Below, piece after piece: positions 10,771 through 20,045 of a stretch of 49,104 nucleotides of DNA (position 1 is its first letter; the number at the start of each line of letters is the position of its first letter). The position numbers and the translations under genes were made by a program. The notes beneath the pieces were generated by a model. It searched no databases. It was not told the DNA's origin and saw only the letters and a program-made list of their open reading frames with translations. Source of the stretch: Deltaproteobacteria bacterium GWC2_42_11 (lineage in GTDB: Bacteria; Desulfobacterota; GWC2-55-46; UBA9637; GWC2-42-11); assembly GCA_001797495.1 (NCBI GenBank), contig MGPS01000003.1:1-49104 (forward strand). Direction: 5' to 3'.

Positions 10771-11562
10771 ATTTTTAAAAGGGTCTTAACAAGCCTGATA
10801 GCAGTTCCTGCATTCATATACATTGTCCTGTATATCCATCCACTGTATTTTGCAGTCTTCGTAACCGTAGTAAGTGTAATTGCATCATGGGAATACTTCA
10901 GTATGGTCATGCCAGCAGGGGATTACAGACTGAAGACGATTGGTGCAATCCTCTCCGCATCTTTACCTTTTTGCATGTATTTCTACGGTATAACAGTATT
11001 TTCATGGCTTATCCCTTTTTCAGTATTCATAATCCTTGCATACCTGCTCCTTTACCACAACAACATATCAGCCATTACAGGTCTTGCCGGTAAGGGTGTC
11101 TTTGGAATAATATATACAGGATTATTTCTTTCGTATATTATAGGTATAAAAACAACTGAACAGGGCGGCTGGTGGCTGCTTTTCCTTTTTTCTATAATAT
11201 GGAGTAATGATACATTTGCATATCTTATCGGGAAGGGTTTCGGCAATATTAAACTGGCGCCTCAAATAAGCCCTAACAAGACTGTAGAGGGTGCATTTGC
11301 AGGCATAATCGGCGGTATATTAGCAGCAATCATTTTTAACACTATGGTTTTGAAGAAACTGGATTTATTTAGTGCTGTTTTATTGGCAATTATGATTGGG
11401 ATATTATCCCAGTTAGGAGACCTTTTTGAATCTATGCTTAAAAGGGGTGCAGGAGTAAAGGATTCGGGGAGTATTATTCCGGGACACGGCGGCATCCTTG
11501 ACAGGATAGACAGCGCACTCATCCCTCTGCCATTTTTTTATCACTTTTTAATGTGGTCATGA
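10771..11562 (+). CDS. cdsA: Phosphatidate cytidylyltransferase (start codon uncertain)
   Basis: C-terminal SPNKTVEGAFAGI...SQLGDLFESMLKRGAGVKDSGSIIPGHGGILDRIDS; CdsA-like N-terminus IFKRVLTSLIAVPAFIYIVLY is in frame upstream of the first ATG (10903). Confidence 0.9.
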   Translation: MFKRVLTSLIAVPAFIYIVLYIHPLYFAVFVTVVSVIASWEYFSMVMPAGDYRLKTIGAILSASLPFCMYFYGITVFSWLIPFSVFIILAYLLLYHNNISAITGLAGKGVFGIIYTGLFLSYIIGIKTTEQGGWWLLFLFSIIWSNDTFAYLIGKGFGNIKLAPQISPNKTVEGAFAGIIGGILAAIIFNTMVLKKLDLFSAVLLAIMIGILSQLGDLFESMLKRGAGVKDSGSIIPGHGGILDRIDSALIPLPFFYHFLMWS

Positions 11563-12776
11563 AAACCATCTCTATACTAGGTTCAACAGGTTCAATAGGG
11601 AGGAATACCCTTGATATTGTCAGACAGCATCCTGATAAATTCAGGGTTACAGCACTCTCTGCCGGCAGGAATGCAGAACTTCTAATGGAGCAGATAAACG
11701 AATTCAAACCAGAGGCTGTCTCTGTCCTTGATAAAGAGACCGCACTGAAACTTGGCAGTGATGTCCCCTGCAGGGTGCTGTACGGTAAAGAAGGGTTTGA
11801 GTTTATAGCATCCATTGAATCTGCTGACATTGTTGTATCAGCAATGGTAGGGGCCGCAGGGCTTCTGCCAACACTTGCTGCGATTAATGCAGGCAAGGAT
11901 GTTGCACTTGCAAACAAGGAAACTCTTGTAATGGCAGGCAATATTGTAATGGACGCTGTCAGGAAAAAGGGTGTGACACTCTTACCCATAGACAGTGAGC
12001 ATAGCGCTATATTTCAGTCTCTTGCAGGTCAAAAGAGGAATGATGTAAAGAGGCTGATACTTACAGCATCAGGCGGACCATTCTTGAATATCCCTTTAGA
12101 AAACCTGTCAGATGTTACCCCTGACCAGGCATTAAGACACCCAAACTGGCAGATGGGACAAAAGGTTACCATAGATTCTGCAACACTTATGAACAAGGGG
12201 CTTGAGGTCATAGAGGCAAGGTGGCTCTTTGACATACCACCAGAAAGAATAGCAGTCCATATACACCCTGAAAGCATTATACATTCTATGGTAGAATATG
12301 TGGACGGCAGCATACTGGCACAGTTGGGTAACGCTGATATGAAAGGACCTATCTCATATGCCATTTCATATCCAAACAGGATAGCATCTGGTGTTGAATC
12401 CCTTGATTTGTGCAGACTCGGCAGACTTACATTCTTTGAGCCTGATGAAATGAGATACCCTGCGCTTAAACTAGCGTACGAAACGTTGAACGTCGGCGGT
12501 ACAATGCCTGCGGTAATGAATGCAGCAGACGAGGTCGCAGTTGATGCGTTTCTGAAAAAAAAGATAAGGTTTACAGACATAGTAAAGGTGGTTGAAAAGA
12601 CAATGGATGCACATGACGTTTTAGATGCAGATACAATAGTTGTAATACTTGCGGCAGACAAATGGGCAAGGGAAGAGGCTAGAAAAACAATAAGTCAAAT
12701 ATTAAAACAAGGTAGGGGGCGGATTTATCCGACCCGCAATAACGGGCTTGATAAATCAAGCCCCTACAAAGAATAA
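11559..12776 (+). CDS. dxr: 1-deoxy-D-xylulose 5-phosphate reductoisomerase
   Basis: MKTISILGSTGSIGRNTLDIVRQHPDKF...; C-terminus runs into a palindromic repeat. Confidence 0.97.
   Translation: MKTISILGSTGSIGRNTLDIVRQHPDKFRVTALSAGRNAELLMEQINEFKPEAVSVLDKETALKLGSDVPCRVLYGKEGFEFIASIESADIVVSAMVGAAGLLPTLAAINAGKDVALANKETLVMAGNIVMDAVRKKGVTLLPIDSEHSAIFQSLAGQKRNDVKRLILTASGGPFLNIPLENLSDVTPDQALRHPNWQMGQKVTIDSATLMNKGLEVIEARWLFDIPPERIAVHIHPESIIHSMVEYVDGSILAQLGNADMKGPISYAISYPNRIASGVESLDLCRLGRLTFFEPDEMRYPALKLAYETLNVGGTMPAVMNAADEVAVDAFLKKKIRFTDIVKVVEKTMDAHDVLDADTIVVILAADKWAREEARKTISQILKQGRGRIYPTRNNGLDKSSPYKE
12712..12767. repeat. GTAGGGG...CCCCTAC-bounded palindromic repeat at the dxr 3' end
   Basis: GTAGGGGGCGGATTTATCCGACCCGCAATAACGGGCTTGATAAATCAAGCCCCTAC contains two internal hairpins. 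Confidence 0.85.
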
Positions 12777-12787
12777 CAGGAGACAGC

Positions 12788-14095
12788 ATGACAACATTAT
12801 TATCATTCTTTATAGTACTCGGCATACTTATCTTTGTGCATGAACTTGGGCATTTCATACTGGCAAAAAAAAGCGGGGTTGGCGTACTGAAGTTTTCACT
12901 TGGTTTCGGACCCAAAATAGTTGGATATAAAAAAGATGAGACAGAGTACCTCATATCCATGCTCCCTCTCGGCGGTTATGTAAAAATGATAGGCGAAGAA
13001 ACGAATGAAGAGATTAAGAATGAAGACAGGGAAAAGTCCTTTGCAAACAAGCCCGTCTCCAGCAGGGCTGCAATAGTCTTTGCAGGACCATTAATGAACC
13101 TTGCCCTCGCCCTGATACTTTTCCCGGTAATATATATAATAGGCATCCATGTGCCGGCATACATTGATAAACAGCCTGTGATAGGTTATGTATTCAAGGA
13201 TAGTCCTGCACACAAGGCAGACATTAAACAGGGTGATATCATAATCTCGATAGATGGTAAAGAGGTGAAGACATGGGAAGTATTTGAGTCTATGATCTTG
13301 TCAAATCCGAATAATGCTCTTAAAGTGGAGATAAAAAGGGACGGCAACATTATTGGGAAGGAACTTCTGCCATCTTCATCCAAACATACTGGTGCAGGTG
13401 TAAGCGGTATCTTGCCGCCCATGAGCCCGACTGTCGGAGATGTAAAAAGCGGTTATCCCGCAGAGAAAGGTGGGCTGAAAATAGGCGATACCATAATATC
13501 CATAGACGGCATAAACACAGCCCACTGGGCTGAAATACAGGAAATATTGCAGTCTGGCGGGGGAAAAGAAAAAGAGGTTGCTATAAAACGGGGGGACAGT
13601 GTATTGACCTTTACCATAAAACCCCGCTTGAATGAAGATGCAGGCACCTATATAATAGGCATTTCCCCGAAACAGGATATTATTACAAAAAGATATGGTC
13701 CTGTTGATGCTGTGGTTATCGGCACAAAAAAGATGATAGACATGACAATATTTACATTTGTCATTATAAAAAAACTCTTTGTAGGTGAGGTGTCCATAAA
13801 GACACTTGGCGGTCCTTTGATGATTGCACAGATCGCAGGACAAGCAGCAGAGTCGGGGCTTACGGCGTTCCTGTCACTCATGGCTGCATTAAGTCTCCAA
13901 CTCGGAATACTGAACCTTCTCCCCATACCTGTACTCGACGGCGGGCATCTATTATTCTTTGGCATAGAGAAACTAAGGGGAAAACCATTAAATGCAAAGG
14001 TCATGGAAATTGCACAACATGTCGGTATTGCGCTCCTGATTGTCCTGATGGTGTTTGTAACATATAACGACATCTGGAGACTTTTAGACAGGTAA
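12788..14095 (+). CDS. rseP: RIP metalloprotease RseP (site-2 protease, two PDZ domains)
   Basis: FVHELGHFILAKKSGVGV (HExxH); PDZ repeats; LLPIPVLDGGHL. Confidence 0.95.
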   Translation: MTTLLSFFIVLGILIFVHELGHFILAKKSGVGVLKFSLGFGPKIVGYKKDETEYLISMLPLGGYVKMIGEETNEEIKNEDREKSFANKPVSSRAAIVFAGPLMNLALALILFPVIYIIGIHVPAYIDKQPVIGYVFKDSPAHKADIKQGDIIISIDGKEVKTWEVFESMILSNPNNALKVEIKRDGNIIGKELLPSSSKHTGAGVSGILPPMSPTVGDVKSGYPAEKGGLKIGDTIISIDGINTAHWAEIQEILQSGGGKEKEVAIKRGDSVLTFTIKPRLNEDAGTYIIGISPKQDIITKRYGPVDAVVIGTKKMIDMTIFTFVIIKKLFVGEVSIKTLGGPLMIAQIAGQAAESGLTAFLSLMAALSLQLGILNLLPIPVLDGGHLLFFGIEKLRGKPLNAKVMEIAQHVGIALLIVLMVFVTYNDIWRLLDR

Positions 14096-14140
14096 CAGTG
14101 GGATACTACTATCTATCTCGCAAAACCTTCGTAAACAGAC

Positions 14141-14836
14141 ATGAAGATACTTGCCATAGATACAGCAACTACATCGTCCAGTATAGCGCTGCTTGAAGAC
14201 AACACTCTTCTGGCAGAATATACAGTCTATGTAAAGAAAAATCATTCTGAAAGGCTCCTCCCTTTAATAGACCATGCATTTAAAACCCTCTCTATAAGTT
14301 TAAATGAGGTTGATTTTCTTGCCCTTACCACCGGACCAGGTTCTTTTACAGGGTTGCGGGTCGGCATTGCCACAGTAAAAGGGCTGGCATGGACACTTAA
14401 GAAACCAATGGTCAGCATCCCTACATTGAAGGCTATAGCAGTGAATGTCCAATGTACTGATAAACTCATATGTCCTGTGCTTGATGCAAGGAAAAAAGAG
14501 GTTTACGCAGCAGTGTACAGGTATGATAAAGATATACTTGTTACGGAAAAGGAAGTTTTTTTAACAACATCTTCAGACCTTGCCGCCTATTTAAATAAAC
14601 CGACTATATTTTTGGGTGATGGCATAACCAATTACAGGGATGTATTTAAAGATGCCCTCGGCAACAATGCTGTATTTGCACCCGAAGCCCTCTGGCATCC
14701 AAAGGCATCCAATATAGGAACACTCGCATTCTGCGAGATAAAAAAAGGAAATGTGCAGAGAGCATGGGTTGTAACACCACATTACATCAGGAAAACCGAT
14801 GCAGAATTTAAAATACATCCTAAAAATAGACTTTGA
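14141..14836 (+). CDS. tsaB: tRNA threonylcarbamoyladenosine biosynthesis protein TsaB
   Basis: MKILAIDTATTSSSIALLEDN...TTGPGSFTGLRVG. Confidence 0.94.
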   Translation: MKILAIDTATTSSSIALLEDNTLLAEYTVYVKKNHSERLLPLIDHAFKTLSISLNEVDFLALTTGPGSFTGLRVGIATVKGLAWTLKKPMVSIPTLKAIAVNVQCTDKLICPVLDARKKEVYAAVYRYDKDILVTEKEVFLTTSSDLAAYLNKPTIFLGDGITNYRDVFKDALGNNAVFAPEALWHPKASNIGTLAFCEIKKGNVQRAWVVTPHYIRKTDAEFKIHPKNRL

Positions 14837-15003
14837 TTTTTGGGGAAACCTGCAAGTTGCCTGCCAGACGAGGCAGCGGACAATTTGGACGACGAGCCGT
14901 ATGTTCACCGATACGGTGAGAGTAAAAATTGTCCGATAACGAAGTATGGCAGGCAAATCGCAGGTTTGTAAAATAGCGAGGTTTTTAATCGCTATTTTAC
15001 GGA
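14819..15003 (+). repeat. Structured intergenic repeat, copy 2 (overlaps the tsaB stop codon)
   Basis: Near-identical outer segments to 2451-2633; inner stem arms differ in both halves. Confidence 0.88.
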
Positions 15004-15059
15004 TACATAATTTAACTTGACATGATTTAAATTAGGGTATAAAAATTTTTAGAGCAAAT

Positions 15060-15362
15060 ATGAAAAGCGAACATATACTGTCTGCTCTTGAAGAAACAGC
15101 AGAAAAACTTGGCATAAAACTTAAGTATGAAGACCTTAAAAAAGGCGAGGTTGATACGCAGGGTGGTTCCTTTCTCTTAAAGGGAGAGAAATATGTCTTT
15201 GTCCACAAGCACTTACCTGCCGGGGAAAAAGTAAGGGTGATTGAAGAGGCGCTTGCAGAGATGGACACTTCAGGTATCCATATTGCACCTGAAATAAGAG
15301 AAAGGCTTGAACGGGTAAGGAACAAAAAGAGGCTTATGGAGGTTCATATTGAGGGGAATTAA
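15060..15362 (+). CDS. Conserved hypothetical protein
   Basis: 100 aa ORF, overlaps the start of the UspA gene. Confidence 0.7.
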   Translation: MKSEHILSALEETAEKLGIKLKYEDLKKGEVDTQGGSFLLKGEKYVFVHKHLPAGEKVRVIEEALAEMDTSGIHIAPEIRERLERVRNKKRLMEVHIEGN

Positions 15363-15816
15363 AAAGATACTTGTGCCTGTTGATTTCTCAGAGTGTTCAA
15401 GGAATGCATTCCATTATGCCCTTGATATTGCAAGGGAGACGAAGGCATCGGTCTTTATCCTTAATGTTATAGACACCGAACTCATAAACGAGATAGTGCG
15501 TCTCGACCCGTCTTCAAAAGAACATATCAAGAAAAACCTTGAGAAAAATGCAAAGTCAGAATTTGACGGGATGATGTCAGAGTCTGTTAAGAAGAGAAAA
15601 GGGGTAGTTGTCCGCGAACTGGTTGAAGAAGGGATACCTTTCATTCATATACTTAAAAAGGCAAAAGACCTCGGGGTTGACCTTATTGTAATGGGTAGTT
15701 TCGGCACATCCTCACCTATGCGGAGACTGTTCTTTGGAAGCACAGCAGAAAAGGTTTTAAGGGGTGTGAAGGTCCCGGTTGTATGCGTGCCTCTGCCAGA
15801 GGTGATAGAGGGTTAA
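15349..15816 (+). CDS. Universal stress protein (UspA family)
   Basis: KKILVPVDFSECSRNAFHYALDIA...DLIVMGSFGTSSPMRRLFFGSTAEKVLRGVKVPVVCV; TTG start. Confidence 0.93.
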   Translation: MRGIKKILVPVDFSECSRNAFHYALDIARETKASVFILNVIDTELINEIVRLDPSSKEHIKKNLEKNAKSEFDGMMSESVKKRKGVVVRELVEEGIPFIHILKKAKDLGVDLIVMGSFGTSSPMRRLFFGSTAEKVLRGVKVPVVCVPLPEVIEG

Positions 15817-15839
15817 TTTTTTAAAAGGCGGCAGGTTCT

Positions 15840-16319
15840 ATGCTGGTTAAAACAAATAATCGGGGACAGATTTCAAATCTGTCCCCAACTGCTGTAATCT
15901 TTATTACAATACTGTGCATCATGCTGTTGTTTGCGGTCAATAACACCCTTGCTGCTCAAAAAGAGAAAACCAAGGCAGACCCCAGCAAAACTGGCACATG
16001 GAGCGGAAAAGGCGGAAAAGAATCCGGGAGGGAAAACTTCATGGGATGGTGCATAAACTGCCACGGTGAAAAGGGCAAGGGAGACGGTCCCCTGTCAACC
16101 ACCCTTGGACAGGGTATAAAGCCAAGAAATTTAACAGATTCAAAACTCCTGTCCACACGCACAGATGAATTTCTGTTTAAGGTGATACGGGAGGGCGGCG
16201 CATCTGTTGGTTTTTCTGAGGCGATGATGCCGCATAAAGACATGATTACTGATGAAGAAATTAAGAATGTTATCCTGTATATAAGAAGCGATATTTGTAA
16301 GTGCAAGTATAGCAAATGA
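15840..16319 (+). CDS. Secreted monoheme c-type cytochrome
   Basis: Hydrophobic signal sequence; CINCHG heme motif; EAMMPHKDMITDEEIKNVILYIRS. Confidence 0.88.
   Translation: MLVKTNNRGQISNLSPTAVIFITILCIMLLFAVNNTLAAQKEKTKADPSKTGTWSGKGGKESGRENFMGWCINCHGEKGKGDGPLSTTLGQGIKPRNLTDSKLLSTRTDEFLFKVIREGGASVGFSEAMMPHKDMITDEEIKNVILYIRSDICKCKYSK
15862..15886. repeat. 25-bp perfect palindrome in the cytochrome c 5' coding region
   Basis: GGGGACAGATTTCAAATCTGTCCCC (12-bp arms). Confidence 0.9.
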
Positions 16320-16386
16320 GCCTCTCTGCAGCAGGCTGTAGAGGTTCAAATTGTCTGAATATTAAAAAGATCAGGGGGTGTGTATT

Positions 16387-17016
16387 ATGTCATTAGGCGA
16401 ATGGCTTGATGAAAGGACAGGGATTAAAAGGTACTTGAAGTATAAAATGGAACTCCTCGTCCCTGACCATGTTACATTTTCCTACTGCTTTGGCGGCATA
16501 TCTCTGACAATACTTATCCTGCAGCTTCTGACAGGTATATTTATGACATTCTTCTATATCCCGAAGCCTGAAGAGGCATTTAACAGCATATTAAAGATGA
16601 GTAACGAGGTGCCTTTGGGGTGGCTTACGAGGAACATGCACAGATGGGGAGCAACGATTCTTATAGCAACAATCATAACACACATGTTTAATGTTTTTTA
16701 TCACAAGGCATTTCAGAAACCGAGAGAGTTTAACTGGCTGTCAGGTTTTACAATGTTTCTTATCGTCTTACTTTTCAGCATTACAGGTTCAATACTACCG
16801 TGGAACTGGCGTTCATACTGGGTTCTTGCAATATGGACAGACTATTTTGCTTCATGGCCTGTGATAGGAACGCATCTTGTAACCCCAATACTTGAGTATT
16901 TTAGTGTGGGCAGAAGTTTTGTAATACACATTCTGCTTCTCCCGATTATTTCTGCTGTGCTTCTGACATTTCACTTCAAGATGGTAAAGAGGCATGGGAT
17001 ATCAGGACCGCTATAG
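16387..17016 (+). CDS. Cytochrome b (b6-type, N-terminal domain subunit)
   Basis: Two His pairs: RNMHRWGATILIATIITHMFNVF and FVIHILLLPIISAVLLTFHFKMV; SILPWNWRSYW. Confidence 0.92.
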   Translation: MSLGEWLDERTGIKRYLKYKMELLVPDHVTFSYCFGGISLTILILQLLTGIFMTFFYIPKPEEAFNSILKMSNEVPLGWLTRNMHRWGATILIATIITHMFNVFYHKAFQKPREFNWLSGFTMFLIVLLFSITGSILPWNWRSYWVLAIWTDYFASWPVIGTHLVTPILEYFSVGRSFVIHILLLPIISAVLLTFHFKMVKRHGISGPL

Positions 17017-17074
17017 GAGCAGTTTAGAGTTTCGGGTTAACTCAAAACTAGAGACTGTGAAAGAGGAGGTTATA

Positions 17075-17770
17075 ATGGAAAAAAGAAAAGAAATAACACC
17101 TGACCCAAGATATGCACCGCCGTACCCCCAGAAGTTTCATTCATTCTGGCCAACTCATGTAGTTAAGGCAAGTATAGTCGTTGCAGTAGTAATTTCATTG
17201 ATTACCCTGCTTGCCTATTTTTACAGACTGCCAACCGACCTTGCAAACAATATAACGCTTCCTGACCAGGGCATGTATATACCAGGACCCGAATGGTACT
17301 ATCTGTTCCTGCTGCAGCCGTTCTGGTATTTTACAGGAGACCTTGCAAAGTGGCAGTTTATCGGCACTGCTATAATTCCGCTTATAGTGATTGTTTTTGT
17401 AATACTGATACCTTTTGTTTTTAAAAAGAAGAAACAGGCAAATAGTGTTATTCAAAAATTAGTCAGGCTACTCCTGCCGCTGTCGGCATTTTCTATAATA
17501 ATCCTCGGTATTACCTTCAGCGGCTATCATGCAAAACTGCACGGATGTATAGCATGTCATAATCCCCAAACAGGCGTAAGGCAGAACCTTCCGCCTATGA
17601 ATGTGGCAGAATTTTATAAGGTAGAAAGACAGCGTCAGATTCAGGTAGGGAAATACCGTGCCAGCAAAACAGATGCAGAGGGTGCATCAGTCATAGGAAA
17701 GTCTGTAGAAACATACAAGGACGCAAACTGGCAGATGCGTCATATATACGAACCGACTTTTACATGGTAA
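17075..17770 (+). CDS. Cytochrome b C-terminal domain (subunit IV-like) fused to a c-type heme segment
   Basis: PDQGMYIPGPEWYYLFLLQPFWYF subunit IV-like motif; C-terminal GCIACHNP (CxxCH). Confidence 0.88.
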   Translation: MEKRKEITPDPRYAPPYPQKFHSFWPTHVVKASIVVAVVISLITLLAYFYRLPTDLANNITLPDQGMYIPGPEWYYLFLLQPFWYFTGDLAKWQFIGTAIIPLIVIVFVILIPFVFKKKKQANSVIQKLVRLLLPLSAFSIIILGITFSGYHAKLHGCIACHNPQTGVRQNLPPMNVAEFYKVERQRQIQVGKYRASKTDAEGASVIGKSVETYKDANWQMRHIYEPTFTW

Positions 17771-17774
17771 GGAA

Positions 17775-18983
17775 GTGATGCAAAGGGTCAAGGGTCAAGG
17801 GTTAAGGGTCAAGGAAATACTACTGCTCACTGCTCACTGCTCACTGCTCACTATGCTCTATGCCCTATGCTCTATGCCCTATGTTGTACTGGCAGCAGTT
17901 CATGCTGATGCACAAACAATAAAAGAATTCCCCATACCGACTGCATACAGCCGTCCTGTTGATTTGACCATCGATTCAAATGGCGATATATGGTTTGTAG
18001 AGGAAAGTGCAAATAAACTCGCATGGTTTGACACAAAAAAAGAGACTTTTGAAGAGTTTGATATACCGTATAAAAATGGCGGTCCCTCCAGCATAGAAAC
18101 CAGAGGTAATATTGTATGGGCTGTCCTCTCCCTCGACAACAGCATTATAAGTTTTGAACGTTCTTCAAAGGCATTTAAGAGGTTTCAGATACCGACAGAG
18201 AATTCAGGTCCTTACAGCATTGCAATTGATTCAGAAGGGATTATCTGGTTTACAGAGAGAAATTCTAACAAGATAGGAAGGTTCGACCCATCAAACAGCA
18301 CATTTAAGGAATATCTTGTGCCTACCCCTAACAGCCAGCCATCAGGCATTACAATCGGAAAAGGCAGGCATGTCCCTGCAGATAGCAAGCAGGAACTGGT
18401 ATGGTTCACAGAGGCAGCAGGAAATAAGATAGGTGTGCTTAACCCAAAAACCGGTGACGTAACAGAATACGACATACTGAGTAATTTTGCAAATCCATCC
18501 CGTATAACCATAGACAATAACGGCAATGTCTGGTTCACAGAGCAGAGTTCAAATAAACTTGGTATGTTTGATACATTAAAAAAGAGGTTCAATAATGCCG
18601 TTATCCCAACCCCGTCATCTGTCCCGCTGGATATTGCAGTGGATAAAGATAACATCGTGTGGTTTACAGAGAATAAAGGGAACAAGATAGGGCGGTTAGA
18701 TATAGAAACCGCAACTTTTACGGAATATGACATAACAATTCAGAGGAGCCTTCCCATGGGGATTGCAGTTGATAAAGACAGGACAGTATGGTTTACTGAA
18801 ACTGACAGGGATGCAAATAAGATAGGAAGGTTAATACCTGTTTCCACAGATGGCAAAAAAGAAGCCCGTAAAGAAAAAGAGGTTAGTAAAACATTAACAA
18901 AGGATATAGTAAGCATAATCGGCGGTATAATCCTTATAGCCGCTGCACTCATTATGATTCATCTTGCAGGGAAAAGAAAATAG
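17775..18983 (+). CDS. Virginiamycin B lyase-like (Vgb/NHL-type) beta-propeller with C-terminal TM anchor
   Basis: Recurrent IWFTE..NKIGR blades; C-terminal hydrophobic helix IIGGIILIAAALIMIHLAGKRK. Confidence 0.85.
   Translation: MMQRVKGQGLRVKEILLLTAHCSLLTMLYALCSMPYVVLAAVHADAQTIKEFPIPTAYSRPVDLTIDSNGDIWFVEESANKLAWFDTKKETFEEFDIPYKNGGPSSIETRGNIVWAVLSLDNSIISFERSSKAFKRFQIPTENSGPYSIAIDSEGIIWFTERNSNKIGRFDPSNSTFKEYLVPTPNSQPSGITIGKGRHVPADSKQELVWFTEAAGNKIGVLNPKTGDVTEYDILSNFANPSRITIDNNGNVWFTEQSSNKLGMFDTLKKRFNNAVIPTPSSVPLDIAVDKDNIVWFTENKGNKIGRLDIETATFTEYDITIQRSLPMGIAVDKDRTVWFTETDRDANKIGRLIPVSTDGKKEARKEKEVSKTLTKDIVSIIGGIILIAAALIMIHLAGKRK
17782..17884. repeat. Compound heptanucleotide repeat cluster encoding the N-terminus of the beta-propeller protein
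   Basis: (A/G)GGGTCA-type units, then (CTGCTCA)x4 and TATGCTC/TATGCCC units. Confidence 0.92.
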
Positions 18984-18985
18984 TT

Positions 18986-20044
18986 ATGAAAAAAATATTA
19001 TTTGCGGTAAATATCAGTTTTTACCTTATTCTGTCCCATGCAAGCATCTTAAGTGCCGCTGACCCGGCAATAAGTTTTTACCAAATCCCAACACCTTTAA
19101 GCTTTCCTTCTGCAATAACTTTAGACTCAAACAGCACAGTATGGTTTGCTGAACTGAACAGCAATAAGGTTGTCTCTCTCAACACTTCAACCTATGCCTT
19201 CAGAGAGTATGATATACCAACAGTAAGAAGTTATCCTACAGACATCATAAGTGATAAAAACGGAGTCCTCTGGCTGGCACAGCAAGATGCAAACCAGATA
19301 GCAAGTTTTGACCCGAAGACCTCAAATTTCAGGGAACACGAAATACCAACACCGCAAAGTCAGCCCACAAGACTTTCAGTGGATAAGGCAGGCAATATCT
19401 GGTTCACAGAATTTTCTGCCAATAAGATAGGGATGCTCACACCTTCAAAAGGAAAGTTCAGGGAATATGAAATCCCCACAAAGATGAGCCAGCCAATCGG
19501 CATTGCTGCTGATAATAAAGGTGTAATCTGGTTTATAGAAAGTCAGGGGAATAAACTGGGGAAGTTAAATCCCGTAAATGGTGATATAAAAGAATACCCC
19601 CTGCCTTTTCAATTCTGCGCACCAAACGAACTTATAGCAGATAAAAACGGAAATCTCTGGATGAGTGCAAGAAAAGACAGAAAATTATTGAAGTTCGACC
19701 CACGCACAGAAACATTTAAAGATTTTACGCTGCCCGGGAGGGGCGTTCCTGAAGGCATAGCAATTGATTCAAATGGAAACACCTGGTATACAGACAAAAG
19801 GGGCAGCAAGGTCGGCAGGCTTGAGCCTAAAACAGGCGAGTTTTTTGAGTTTAACATAGGACTGGCAAATGGACAGCCTTTTGATATAGCAGTTGACGCA
19901 AAAAATAATGTCTGGTTCACTGAACTGGGGAATAACAAGATTGGCAAGGTTGACGCCTCCCTCCTCTCCAAAAAACAGGACAGCAGCGTCCTCTCCATAA
20001 AACTTGATGGACAACAAAAGAAACTCTTGAAACAAACACGGTAG
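18986..20044 (+). CDS. Second virginiamycin B lyase-like beta-propeller, secreted
   Basis: Signal peptide; repeated VWFTEL.NNKIGK blades; tandem paralogue of the preceding gene. Confidence 0.85.
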   Translation: MKKILFAVNISFYLILSHASILSAADPAISFYQIPTPLSFPSAITLDSNSTVWFAELNSNKVVSLNTSTYAFREYDIPTVRSYPTDIISDKNGVLWLAQQDANQIASFDPKTSNFREHEIPTPQSQPTRLSVDKAGNIWFTEFSANKIGMLTPSKGKFREYEIPTKMSQPIGIAADNKGVIWFIESQGNKLGKLNPVNGDIKEYPLPFQFCAPNELIADKNGNLWMSARKDRKLLKFDPRTETFKDFTLPGRGVPEGIAIDSNGNTWYTDKRGSKVGRLEPKTGEFFEFNIGLANGQPFDIAVDAKNNVWFTELGNNKIGKVDASLLSKKQDSSVLSIKLDGQQKKLLKQTR

Positions 20045-20045
20045 T

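Noticed and set aside
12029-12661. 210 aa minus-strand ORF opposite dxr
   Set aside because: Shadow ORF with low-complexity S/T/I-rich translation.
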